A DNA stretch of 64,000 bases from Apoda limacodes (Eukaryota; Arthropoda; Insecta; Lepidoptera; Limacodidae), in contig OX291551.1 of the NCBI GenBank assembly GCA_946406115.1, positions 3,038,001-3,102,000 on the forward strand. The letters are read 5' to 3'. The notes under the pieces are model-generated. The model was not told where the DNA came from. It searched no databases and saw only the letters and a program-made list of their open reading frames with translations. How positions within the stretch are numbered: the first letter of the stretch is position 1; the number at the start of each line of letters is the position of its first letter. Both the position numbers and the translations under genes were made by a program. This document shows, piece by piece, positions 1 to 9,836 of the stretch.

Positions 1-124
1 TTTTCACCCCCGAGAAGGGGTAGTTTGCACCCCCAAGGTAAAAGCAACCCTCGGCGTTGGGGAGACTTTGAAGTAGAGGGTTAGTACTACCTGTAAAAAA
101 AATTTCAGAATTTTAGGACGAGAT

Positions 125-2080
125 TTGCAGAATTTCACGGCAAAACCGCGCTGGACTGGACTAATAATATTTCATAATCTTTCAGGCTATGACAGCCATT
201 TGTTTATAGAAGAACTTTCAAAGATCTGTGGTCGAATAAATCTCATACCTAAAAGTAAGGAAAAGTATATATCCTTTAGCAAATTCATTCCAGTAGATGT
301 TACAAATAACGTACAATTGAAATTTATTGATATTTTTTTAATTTTTTGAGCTCCAGCTTGTACACTCGATTTAAATGACTTTGAGAATTTAAGGTAATTT
401 TTTGTTGATCAGAAGTTATTTGATTTGGTCAGAATAAAAGGTGTATATTGTTATGATTATATGAACTCTTGGGAAAGATATGCAGAGACAAAATTGCCCG
501 ACGAAAACTGTTTTTTCAATCAATTAACTTCTGAGTCAATTTCTAATGAAGATTATAATCTTGTTTTAAATGTGTGGGACACATTTGGTTTTAAAAAATT
601 AGGCGAATATACCGATTTTAATATAAAATGTGATGTACTAATATTAGCTGATGTGTTCATATTTGATGATTTAGGTCTATGAGTCTAAATTTTTACAATC
701 TTGACCCTTGTTATTATGTGTCATCACCATCATTGAGCTGGGATGCTATGCTATTATTCACTAACATACAGCTGGATTTAATATCTTACCTTGAGATATA
801 TCAAATATTTGAGCAAATAATAAACATCTGCATGATTACGATCCATTATCTCCTACAACATTTTTAGTATATTTAGATTGTGTAAATTTGTATGGATATG
901 CTATGATGTTAAAATTGCCTATGAGAAACATCAATACTTACAAAACTTTGATGTTCAAAAGATCTCTTTAGATAGTGAAAAAGGTTACATTCTTGAAGTT
1001 GATTTACACTATCATCAGCTATTCACGACTCGCAGTCTGATTTACCATTTGCTGCAGAGCAATAAGAAGTGCCAATACCATTGGGTAAAATTACAAAGTT
1101 GTTGCTAATTAATATAACAAACATAAATTTATTATACATTACATTCACTTACAAGAATATTTAACAAATGAATTAATATTGCTAAGAACTTACAGAATAC
1201 TTTCTTTTATTCAGGAGGCATTTTTAGCACCATACATTTCCTTAAATACCAGTCTCAGACAAAAAGCCCGTAGTACATTTGAAAAAGATTTCTTTAAAAA
1301 ACAAAATAACTCTGTTTTTGGAAAGACAATAGAAAACAGAAGAAATCAGGTAGATGTAAAGCTTGCTTATGTGTGGAGTGACAATTACAATAAAACAAAT
1401 AAATCCTTCGGCGCTGAAAAATATATAAGTGCTCCTAATTTAAAAAAAATATCTTTTTTCTCTGAAAACTTAATAGTTATTCAGTTAGAGCCAACAAAAG
1501 TGATTTTGGACAAGCCTATATACATAGGTTTTACTATTCTGGAACTTGCAAAAACTCACTTATATAAATTTCATTATTCCATCATGAAACGGATTTATAG
1601 TGAAAATTTACAGCTGTGTTACGCAGACACAGACAGCCTTCTCTTCTTGTTACAAACTGAAAATTTCTATGAAGATTTAAAAAAGTATGGACAATTCTTT
1701 GATACTAGTAATTTTGAGCTACTTAAGAAATATAACTTGCCGCAACTTAATAAACAATTTCCTGGTTATTTTAAGGAAGAAATGGGGGAGAGGTTATATC
1801 AGAATTCGTGGGTTTGCGTGCTAAATTGTATTGTATACACTCAGAGAGGTCTTTGATTAAGAAAGTCAAAGGTGTTAAAAAATGTGTTATTAACAAATTA
1901 GATGTCAATAAACTTAAAAATGCTTTGTTATGTAAAAAAAGTTTCAGAGATTCAATGTATATAATAAAATCTAAAAATCATAGAGTATATACTCAGAAAT
2001 TTAATAAACTAGTGTTAAATGCAAGCGATGATAAAAGACAATTGAAAAAGACAGCTTTTCAACTTTACCATGGGGTTATT
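125..2080 (+). pseudogene. Polinton/Maverick DNA polymerase B (decayed)
   Basis: Protein-primed family B DNA polymerases copy Polinton DNA. Seen here, spread over all three plus frames: an exonuclease motif FHNLSGYDSHLF (170-205), a palm motif A form YLDCVNLYGYAM (about 870-905), a motif B-like segment FGKTIENRRN (about 1318-1350) and the catalytic motif C YADTD (1620-1634). The C-terminal region (about 1800-2080) has the usual Lys-rich block 'KKVKGVKK'. At least five frame changes and several stops break it, so it cannot be translated as one protein. The N-terminal third is missing and the sequence before about 150 looks like an unrelated repeat. The motif set and the WDAML block (738-752) fit Polinton polymerases better than cellular Pol delta or epsilon. 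It is not part of the 8,337-17,148 element. Confidence 0.85.
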
Positions 2081-3074
2081 ATCCTACAATGTTTTAATTT
2101 ATCTTTGTGCTTACTATTAAATTCTTTCAAATCTGTAGGCATGCTTAGGATTACTTAATTTTTTTTACTTATTTGTTTATGAATATTTATATGTAACTGA
2201 TAAATAATAAAATTATTTACCTATATGTCGACAAAAAATTACGTGGTTAAATTTTATTTCCCTCAAATTCATAAAACTGTTGGTACGACTGTTATCTGTG
2301 TCATAGTCCACCATGCGTGGCCCAATGCGGATTAATGGCCCTTACATAAGTCCTAGAATTTTTATTAATACGAATGCAGATTGCCTTACGATTCTTTCCT
2401 TCACCGATAAGCCGTTGGGGTAATGTACTTGAGTATTGTAAAAGACTCTGAGGTAAATGTCGGATTTGGACTCCTGCCCTTTGAATGATAAAAAGACGTT
2501 AAAACAATTGACAATCATGGTATGCTTATAGGTTAGGTGAAAATAATTCAATTCAATCTAAGTATCTTAGGGTGGTAAGTATCTAAGTATCTTAGTTGCC
2601 CCGAATATGAACCCTTTAATTTAGTATAATAACAAAAGAAGAAATTTTCTTTAAAAATATTAAAAAAAATAGTGACGGTATTTTTTTAAAATCAATTTAG
2701 GTTATATTATAGACTTCGAGTTCTGTAATCTGTGCTATGGACTGCGCAATAAGCTTCCTAAACATAATCACTACTCTTTAGGAAGAGATAAAGGTAATCT
2801 GCGATCCTTTGTCACTTTAAAAAAAAAAACAATTGGTCACAATAGAACAGATTGCAAATTAATGTTCGTCTCTCTGTCACACTTGTAAGCCCGTTTCAAG
2901 GCTGGTTAGGAAATGCATTGTACAGTCTCTATGTCTTAGGGTTATACTTTAAAAATTCAACCAGTTATTAGTTTCAAAAACTGTTACATAACTTCTTTAA
3001 AACGTAAAGGGGAATACAAATAGGGAAAGGACAAAAATAATTTATTAAAATAATATTTTATTAAAAGATACGAA
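2081..3074. other. no gene recognised
   Basis: AT-rich DNA with no motif or repeat family that I recognise. The open frames here are short and lack codon or motif support. It probably belongs to the eroded Polinton that flanks it on both sides, but nothing in the sequence shows that directly. Confidence 0.4.
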
Positions 3075-3451
3075 TTAACATTGAGTATTGCAATTTTTTT
3101 TAGAAATTTTTTGAATAATATTTTCTGTATTATCTAATATTTCGTCGTACGGGTCCATTACTGCATACTGGGCACTAGCAGCTCGATCTCTATCGCTTTC
3201 GCCGATGGCTTCAATGTCAATTTTAATAATATATCTTCCGTTTGTTTTATCACCAATTTCATAAATAAATGAACTTGATTCATCGTTTCCTTTCCTCTTC
3301 TTTACTGGTTTTTTTTTTATTTTTCCATACTAGCTTTGACCATGTCTAGTCTTCGTTTTTCAACTTTTTCGAGCCAGGCGTTCACATTTTGAGCATCAGC
3401 TAAAACTTTAAAATCCTGGCTTACATTATAGAAGTCAAATTCGGGCTGCAT
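3075..3451 (-). pseudogene. small Lys-rich protein of unknown function, one frameshift
   Basis: On the minus strand an ATG at 3451 opens about 46 codons (Trp- and Lys-containing, likely helical: 'NVNAWLEKVEKRRLD'). The frame closes at an A-rich tract near 3310-3325. One base shifted, it runs on through a basic patch (KKRKGNDE) and an acidic segment 'IKIDIEAIGESDRDRA' to a TAA at 3075-3077. The two halves together would give about 125 residues. I do not recognise the family. It lies between two Polinton-type remnants and may be one of that element's accessory genes. Its layout (basic patch, then an 'IKI-D/E' strand, then a Lys-rich end) recalls the gene in the terminal repeats of the 8,337-17,148 element, but this is similarity by eye only. 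Confidence 0.5.
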
Positions 3452-3708
3452 GATCAAAAACAAAAAAAAAAAAACAAAATAATAGTCAATTTAAATTAGA
3501 CGCAGCTATAATATAGTTAGATAGTAAAATAATATTTATATCTTATAAACAATAAACCCACTACTTCAAAATTATTTTAAATAACCAAATAAAAATTACA
3601 TTATTTTTTGTGTTATTACTTACCTGTTAGTGATATTCGAAGTAACAAGAGTAGAATTAAACAACTATTTAGCATGAAAGTTAATGCAGAATTAAAACAA
3701 TTACAATA

Positions 3709-3780
3709 AACAGACTTAAATTGAAACCAATCTAATACGTTTATGTGTACTAGGTAGATTGGTTTCAATTTACTTCTGTT
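3709..3780. repeat. perfect 17-bp inverted repeat (hairpin)
   Basis: The arms 3718-3734 and 3755-3771 (AAATTGAAACCAATCTA and its complement) are perfect over 17 bp and continue imperfectly to about 26 bp. The spacer is about 20 bp. It could be the joined ends of a small inverted-repeat element. Confidence 0.75.
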
Positions 3781-4390
3781 TAAGGGTTTGTGACGTTGCT
3801 AAGATATTGATCAACTACACTCTCACATAAGTATTTAAACAAAACATGTTATAACGTGTTTAGTAGATCAAATAAATTAATAATAACAAAAAAAAGTAGA
3901 AATCGGAAGAAATACTAATCTAATATTTTTATATTTAATAAATTAATATTGAAATCCAGTGTTGGAAAGATGAAGTGAGTCAAGCAACCCGTTTCTTTGG
4001 GAATAGATAGAAAATGCGTTGAACCGAATCATAATAAAATTAAACAAATTCTATTCGTTGTATTATCTGCGGTCTATCTAATTGCGAAAAACCAATATAA
4101 TGATCAGTCTCTTACTTCATAAAAATGGGTTAAAGTTTTAAAATGTCTACATTTATTTGAAAACAATATTTCAGCCTAAATATCGTTTAAACAAGTTGTC
4201 CTCAATAAAATACCTGCAATAAATTTATTCCTGTTCCAAGATGATAGAGATATTATAATGCCTAGCTTTAAACTTTAAACAAATCCATATTTATTTTTGA
4301 TGATGTTACTTGTGAAAATCAGATAAATATCCGTAATTATTTTTCTATGGGTAGGCATAAAGAGATAGATTGTTTTATCTATCACAAACT
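3781..4390. other. no gene recognised
   Basis: AT-rich sequence with no coding signature, tandem array or known repeat that I can name. Confidence 0.4.
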
Positions 4391-4394
4391 TACT

Positions 4395-5520
4395 CTAAGA
4401 TACCTAAACAACTAATTTGATATAATGCAAACCTTTTAATTATTTTTATACAAGATGAAATTAATTTAAAACATAATTATGAAGAACATTTTAATTCAGA
4501 TATAAGCTGGAATAATTTCAAATCATTAGCATCACAAATATGGTCAGACCCTTACACATGTTTGATTATAAATAAAGATTGTGAACTGAATAATGGTAGA
4601 TACCCAAAAACATTTGGTATATTCGTTAAATTTTGATTAACACCGTATCGTACAAATACTAAAAATGATATAAGCCTTACAGCTTATCCTACAACTATCA
4701 CCAGATGTGTTTAAGGTAGTTATCATGGAGCCAAATATAAAAAAAACAGTTAATACAGTCGGTTAAAAAAATTAAAAATATATTAAAGCTAATGCGACAA
4801 GTAGATGATGACATGCAAACAATAAGTTCTAAAATGTTCAAACCAATAACAGATCTATTAGAAGCTATTCCCTTTAATAAAATATGTATTTAATTTATAT
4901 ATAAGAAGCAGTCAGAATAAAGATAGTATTTATGATATGATTCTTGTTCAAGCGATGTTGATAACAGTTTAAATGATGATGATAAAATAAGAGACCACGT
5001 TAATGAGAAATTTAAAACTCTTGAAACACAAGATGTGGCAAAAATAGTAACTTCCACTTTAAAGCAAGGTCATGGTGAATATTAAGCTTTGAATGTTGCT
5101 TTTGGTCTAAGACGCGAAGGTGATAATTTAATGATAGGGAATGCTCCAATTACATTCCAATTAGAAGACGATTCATCAAACAAAATATCATTGATGACAT
5201 TTAATTGTAAAAGTTATGAGGTTACTCCAGGACAATCGGAATTATTGTTTCAAAGTAAAACCTATTATACAGTTAATTTCAGAAAAAGATAAACTAGTGT
5301 ACAGAACTATACTTATTAGTACAAATGCTCATAAAAGAGGATTCTGTTCATCAGGTCAGATACAAGGAAATTCGGGCACGAAATACTGTAAAATTATATA
5401 TAATCACTATTTAATGAATTCGAAACTAAAAACATAAAAGAAAGAGGCAGTTTACCAACACTAAAAAAATATAAATTAAATACAGGTATAAAGAATAGAT
5501 GAAGATTTGTGATGTGGATC
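4395..5520 (+). pseudogene. Polinton-associated protein remnant
   Basis: A broken coding stretch. The clearest piece (5089-5292) holds 'FGLRREGDNLMIGN' followed by 'YEVTPGQSELLF'. Shortly after, in other frames, come 'YKLNTGIK' (about 5470-5495) and, before it, a helical segment 'PITDLLEAIPFNK' (about 4845-4880). This order, a charged helical region, then an 'F-G-x-x-x-x-x-G-x-x-x-I-G-N' strand, then 'T-P/R-G-x-x-x-L-x', matches an uncharacterised protein often carried by insect Polintons. The family assignment is from memory and its function is unknown. Stops and frame changes show it is dead. With the polymerase at 125-2080 it probably marks a single old Polinton. Confidence 0.55.
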
Positions 5521-5928
5521 TCTGGAAGAAATGGATCAGTGACAGCCATTATTTCATCTGTGCGTCTCCTGAAATTACTTAGTGTTTTAGATAATTATTT
5601 TCCAATATCCAGTCCATGTTGCTTAGATTGGTCCGTCCGAAAACTGTCAGTAATGTTCAAGAGTTGATTACTAAAGTTAATCAGTTGCAAGTTAAATGAA
5701 TTTCCGAAATTTTGAGCGCACAAGTAGAGAGTACTTAAATGGATGTTTTGGTAATTTGCTATAATTTTATTGCCACAAAACTTACTGTGACCTAGAAGTC
5801 TTCTGCTGAAGAACGCCAGTCAACCCGCTCAACTGCAGCAAATTCCCGATTTACTGCGATCAGTGCAGCTCCTCCACGACCTTATCCCGTCTCCACAGTC
5901 AAAAAGTTCGTTGTTGTTAATTCCGTCT
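5521..5928. other. no gene recognised
   Basis: Spacer between the Polinton remnant and the minisatellite. The last ~65 bp are in frame with the minisatellite ORF, but I see no evidence that they are coding. Confidence 0.35.
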
Positions 5929-6687
5929 AATAGTCACGTTTCAGTAATGGATATAATATCTAATAGTCACGTATCAGTAATGGATATAATATCTAATAGT
6001 CACGTTTCAGTAATGGATATAATATCTAATAGTCACGTTTCAGTAATGGATATAATATCTAATAGTCACGTTTCAGTAATGGATATAATATCTAATAGTC
6101 ACGTTTCAGTAATGGATATAATATCTAATAGTCACGTTTCAGTAATGGATATAATATCTAATAGTCACGTTTCAGTAATGGATATAATATCTAATAGTCA
6201 CGTTTCAGTAATGGATATAATATCTAATAGTCACGTTTCAGTAATGGATATAATATCTAATAGTCACGTTTCAGTAATGGATATAATATCTAATAGTCAC
6301 GTTTCAGTAATGGATATAATATCTAATAGTCACGTTTCAGTAATGGATATAATATCTAATAGTCACGTTTCAGTAATGGATATAATATCTAATAGTCACG
6401 TTTCAGTAATGGATATAATATCTAATAGTCACGTTTCAGTAATGGATATAATATCTAATAGTCACGTTTCAGTAATGGATATAATATCTAATAGTCACGT
6501 TTCAGTAATGGATATAATATCTAATAGTCACGTTTCAGTAATGGATATAATATCTAATAGTCACGTTTCAGTAATGGATATAATATCTAATAGTCACGTT
6601 TCAGTAATGGATATAATATCTAATAGTCACGTTTCAGTAATGGATATAATATCTAATAGTCACGTTTCAGTAATGGATATAATATCA
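5929..6687 (+). repeat. 33-bp minisatellite, 23 units
   Basis: A head-to-tail array of a 33-bp unit (contains AGTCACGTTTCAGTAATGG) repeated 23 times over 759 bp. Units are almost identical; the second has one visible change (CACGTATCAG). Because 33 is a multiple of three and the unit lacks stops in one frame, the array makes an ORF of 275 codons repeating NSHVSVMDIIS. I read this as a by-product of the array, not a gene: there is no recognisable flanking domain, and the ORF ends at the first codons after the array. The uniformity points to recent expansion or homogenisation, or to an assembly-sensitive region. Confidence 0.95.
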
Positions 6688-6762
6688 TAATTGTTTAGTA
6701 AAAGGCTCTTTTTAAATATTACATATTGACACGCATCTTGTTCATTTGTCTGTCAGGTACTA

Positions 6763-7285
6763 ATAGCTAAATAGCCAGTGGAAAGCTACCTGTATGTATT
6801 TCACCGGACCTGGGGTTTTGTACAGTGAGGCCCCTATACCTACCATATATGAGATGGGGGGACACTAAGCCCCAAGTGGTGGAGGCGGCGCGCGCTCAGG
6901 TAAGACAGGTATCGATTTTTCGCGAATTTTAAATGCATTTGACCACGTCTGCCGTTTTGAAATTTGATAATATATTATTATTATTATCTAAAAACAACAA
7001 CAGACAGATTTAAAAGTGCTGAAAACAATTAAATTTTGAATTTAATTGACCAGATCTGCCATTGCCTTTCTCATCTCTTATTTTTCTCCATCTTTTTTAG
7101 AATTTATTTTTTTCCAGCAGTTTTATATCTGTCTGCCGCAATGCTAAACGCGCGATAATGGTCTGCCATTGTTGTTTTTTTGTAGATCCATCTCATATAT
7201 GGTAAGTATAGGGGCCTCATTGTACAAAACCCCAGGACCGGTCAAATACATACAGGTAGCTTTCCACTGGCTCTTAAGCTATAAT
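6763..7285. mobile_element. MITE-like element with ~85-bp terminal inverted repeats
   Basis: The stretch 6773-6858 (AGCCAGTGGAAAGCTACC...) returns as its reverse complement at about 7187-7272 with a handful of mismatches. Inverted similarity continues weakly outward (TAGCTAAAT against TAGCTTAAG), so the true ends may be near 6763 and 7285. The ~330-bp interior is non-coding. This is a non-autonomous DNA element; I could not fix a target duplication, so no superfamily is given. Confidence 0.8.
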
Positions 7286-7371
7286 TTTGCAAACGATTTT
7301 GCAACTTCCCGTTAAGCTGCAATATTCAGTAGGTTTCTTATATTCATTTAAAAATAATAAATAAAATTTTT

Positions 7372-7640
7372 GGACATTACACACAGCGCCGTCTTGCCCT
7401 AAAGTAAGCAAAGCTTGTGTTATGGATACCAGACAACGGATACAGATACATACATGTTACTTTTTTTTTATAAATACATACATATTATACGTAAATACAC
7501 CCAGACTCAAGACAAATACAAATGTTTTTTATCACATAAATGTTTTGTCCAATGCGGGAATCGAACCCACACATTCTGCGCAGCAGTTGGCCACTCTACC
7601 AACTAGGCTGCGAGGGATCGGTAACTTCGCCACTCAGCAC
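7372..7640 (-). mobile_element. tRNA-derived SINE, copy 1
   Basis: Read on the minus strand, the element has a tRNA-like head with a box-A-like TAGTTGGTAGAGTGG and a box B GGGTTCGATTCCC. A body follows with AAACATTTATGTGATA-type sequence and a tail ending at CTTTAGGGCAAGACGGCGCTG. Copies 2 (25,653-25,900) and 3 (42,463-42,601) share head and body. This head is very common in Lepidoptera. It is a pol III retroposon, not a working tRNA gene. Confidence 0.75.
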
Positions 7641-8224
7641 AGTGGCTAACTGCATAGCTCTACCACTCAGCACAGTGCTGCGAGTTCTTATTATTTTAGT
7701 TTTTATTATTATATTATATATTTTAGTTTAGATTTTGCATTGGATTATGTAGAAATTTTTCCTTTAGATAAAGTTTAACTTACCCCGAGGAAAGCTCAGT
7801 CACCAAGTAGTTACATTTTCGAGTATAATTTCAATAGCCCGTTAATAAGTTACAACGGATTAAATGAATAGTTACATTTGTCAGGAGATATCGCTCAAAA
7901 TATAGATTAAGTTGCCTGTAGATTTAGTTATAGCAACCTGACTCTTTCATATCCAGAGACTTGTAATTTCGCAGAAAGGTTTCTGTTATTACGAAGATAA
8001 GCAATGAGAAAGGATTTCTCAAAATTAATTCCCTAAGGGGACAAAATGGGGGTTGGATGTTTGTACGGAAATCCGTCATTTTTGCAGTTAAATGCATGAA
8101 AATTGATATTTGACCTATAGATTGAAAATTAATATTGAAGTGTTTTACCGCTTTTGGAAAATCATCTCTTAATACTGAATATAACTACAAAATTATACAA
8201 ATATTTTTATAAAAAGCAAGAATA
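7641..8224. other. intergenic, includes a dispersed repeat
   Basis: No gene. The part at about 7985-8175 (words AATGGGGGTTGGATGTTTG, GAAATCCGT, GAAAATTAATATTG) resembles 41,740-41,900, where the same words recur in the same order. Both are probably eroded copies of one Lepidopteran interspersed repeat. Confidence 0.5.
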
Positions 8225-8336
8225 AGGATTTGATATAGACCTAAGACCAAAAACCGAACAAATACCAGATATACTAATCAAAGAAGTGGAAATAGCAATT
8301 GTAGCACTGAAAATAGTCAAAGCAACCGGACCCGAC
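8225..8336 (+). pseudogene. RTE-like LINE reverse transcriptase, left half of split copy
   Basis: The plus frame reads 'EVEIAIVALKIVKATGPD', the segment just before the first catalytic block of non-LTR reverse transcriptases ('K-A-x-G-P-D'). The frame stops at the Polinton-type insertion and resumes in the same frame at 17,149 with the duplicated Pro-Asp codons CCCGAC. It is 5'-truncated. Confidence 0.8.
8331..8336. other. target-site duplication CCCGAC, left
   Basis: Identical to 17,149-17,154. Six bp is the size known for Polinton integrase, and the six bases immediately abut the AGTAGAGG terminus. Confidence 0.95.
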
Positions 8337-8421
8337 AGTAGAGGGGATTCGTTGGTTCTAGCGCACTACCCTCCAACCCCAACCCCTCGCCTAAAAACTT
8401 TTCTGCCCCGCGCACGACTCG

Positions 8422-8666
8422 CGCTTGACCACTCTCAAAACCACCCCTGTGTCTGGGGTGTGGCGACTCACGCTTGACCACTCTCAAAACCACCCCTGTG
8501 TATGGGGTGTGGCGACTCGCGCTTGACCACTCTCAAAACCACCCCTTTGTCTGGGGTGTGGCGACTCGCGCTTGATCACTCTCAAAACCACCCCTGTGTC
8601 TGGGGTGTGGCGACTCGCGCTTGACCACTCTCAAAACCACCCCTGTGTCTGGGGTGTGGCGACTCG
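8422..8666 (+). repeat. 49-bp tandem array, 5 units, left TIR
   Basis: Units start at 8422, 8471, 8520, 8569 and 8618, with a partial sixth at 8667. Each reads CGCTTGACCACTCTCAAAAC, then CACCCCTGTGTCTGGGGTG, then TGGCGACTCG. The middle is a near-palindrome (CACCCC/GGGGTG arms). It is much more GC-rich than the surroundings and lies about 85 bp from the element tip. It could be a protein-binding or replication/packaging region; that is inference. Confidence 0.95.
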
Positions 8667-8870
8667 CGCTTGACCAGAACTACCACGTGACATCACTGTG
8701 GGTTCTGTGTAGTTTTGTTAAGTAGTTATATCATTATCGTAATGGGTCTATCGTATTTTTCCGTTTATTAGTTATTCTTATTTAATTACAATGTCGTGAG
8801 TGCGATAATGATGTTTGTGGTGACATTTCTAATACCTTTTTAATTATATTTATACTTGTAAGATAAATCG

Positions 8871-8882
8871 TATATATATAAG
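8871..8882 (+). promoter_or_regulatory. TATA box of the left TIR gene
   Basis: TATATATATAAG stands about 90 bp before the ATG at 8972, and is repeated in mirror position in the right TIR. A start of transcription about 30 bp downstream would leave a ~70-bp leader. Confidence 0.6.
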
Positions 8883-8971
8883 ATCCATAAACACTAGTCG
8901 ATAGTATTCGAGTTACAATTTATCATCAAGTGTGATACTGAGGCTGGTTCTATTTCCTTCAAAAAAAAGCT

Positions 8972-9625
8972 ATGGAGGTATGTGTTTTTTTGCTTTATAA
9001 TTCTTTATCTATATTTATTATATATTACAGACCCTCAAAACTATGTGTTTGTTTGAATGTCTATTACTTAAACCAATTTTGTTTAGGTTTTCACTTTAGG
9101 CAAATTTTTTATTCAAATTATTATACAAATATGTTTTTAAAGCATAGGCTTATTTTATTACAGAATTCAACATTTAACGTAATGGAAGAAAACACGTTCA
9201 AGCATTACTACTACGCTACATCGGATGATGAGCAATCAACTGAGAAGGCCTTAGAAACAACAAAGCTCAAACGGTCTCGTCGAAATAGTATCAACTCATT
9301 CTTTGAGGGGACCAATCAGAAGAAAAAGAAACTCAGCTCTACAGTGGCGAGATCTTTAAAAGATGGTATCCCTGGTGTCACATACTTGTCTACTAATAAT
9401 GATGATGGGGCTCATGCTACACATTTGATAAAAATTGAGGTGTATGACCTCATAAAATTGAAAAAAGTACCAGTAGATGAACATTGGAAACACTCAGAAG
9501 TGAGGATCAAATATTATACGGATACAAAAGATGAAAAATATGAGCAAACGAAGGGTATCATATTTGATATCACAAAGCAAATAGCAGAAACCAATAACTG
9601 TAAAAAATACTTTTTTAAAAAGTAA
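8972..9625 (+). CDS. TIR-borne spliced gene, unknown function (intact copy)
   Basis: The continuous frame hides an intron: ATGGAG at 8972-8977 is followed at once by a consensus donor GTATGT, and TTTTATTACAG ends at 9163. Removing 8978-9163 (186 bp) joins codon two to AATTCA in frame and gives 155 residues. The product is acidic near the N-terminus (SDDEQ), then has two basic patches that look like nuclear signals (KLKRSRR and KKKK), then a mixed beta/charged half ending in Lys. I know no matching family. A polyadenylation signal AATAAA follows at 9719. The gene faces inward and converges on the protease gene. Its place in both TIRs gives the element two copies. Possible roles are a transcription, replication or end-binding factor; none is shown. 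If unspliced, the 217-codon reading starts with a low-complexity hydrophobic stretch that looks like intron. Confidence 0.75.
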   Translation: MEVCVFLLYNSLSIFIIYYRPSKLCVCLNVYYLNQFCLGFHFRQIFYSNYYTNMFLKHRLILLQNSTFNVMEENTFKHYYYATSDDEQSTEKALETTKLKRSRRNSINSFFEGTNQKKKKLSSTVARSLKDGIPGVTYLSTNNDDGAHATHLIKIEVYDLIKLKKVPVDEHWKHSEVRIKYYTDTKDEKYEQTKGIIFDITKQIAETNNCKKYFFKK

Positions 9626-9774
9626 TCTCTAATAGCTAAATTAATTTATAAGAACCAGCTTCAGTATTACTCGAAATCAACTTTGAATCAAATTGTATCA
9701 TGTTTGAGTTTTATTATGAATAAATGAATAAATGATATAAATAAAAAATATTTTTTTGTTTTTTAACCACTAAT

Positions 9775-9810
9775 TACACAAACACACACACACACACACA
9801 AACACACACA
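9775..9810. repeat. (CA)n microsatellite at inner TIR border
   Basis: An ACACACAC run, interrupted by AAACAC, is mirrored by GTGTGT at 15,630-15,657 in the other TIR. Confidence 0.9.
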
Positions 9811-9836
9811 TAAGAAAAAAAAAAAACATTTTTTTT

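Larger units (their letters stand above)
8337..9827 (+). repeat. left terminal inverted repeat
   Basis: Matches the complement of 15,615-17,148 throughout: tip, 49-bp array, TATA box, spliced gene, polyadenylation region, (CA)n run and a final A/T homopolymer. Differences seen are 5 versus 7 repeat units, a 17-bp gap in the right-hand gene, microsatellite length and scattered substitutions. The inner border is blurred by homopolymers at about 9815-9838. Confidence 0.93.

Noticed and set aside
5863..6690. 275-codon ORF of repeated NSHVSVMDIIS as a structural or antifreeze-like protein
   Set aside because: The frame is produced entirely by a 33-bp minisatellite; it has no signal peptide or flanking domain and ends right after the array.
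7540..7731. tRNA gene near the GGTTCGATTCCC box
   Set aside because: Only promoter boxes are tRNA-like; no proper acceptor stem or cloverleaf, and two more copies with the same body show that it is a SINE.
8422..8670. CRISPR array from regularly spaced repeats
   Set aside because: Units are contiguous 49-bp tandem repeats without variable spacers, in a eukaryotic transposon.
8972..9163. N-terminal hydrophobic 64 residues of the TIR ORF as a signal peptide or membrane anchor
   Set aside because: Exact donor and acceptor sites bound this stretch and its composition is intron-like; splicing keeps the frame.
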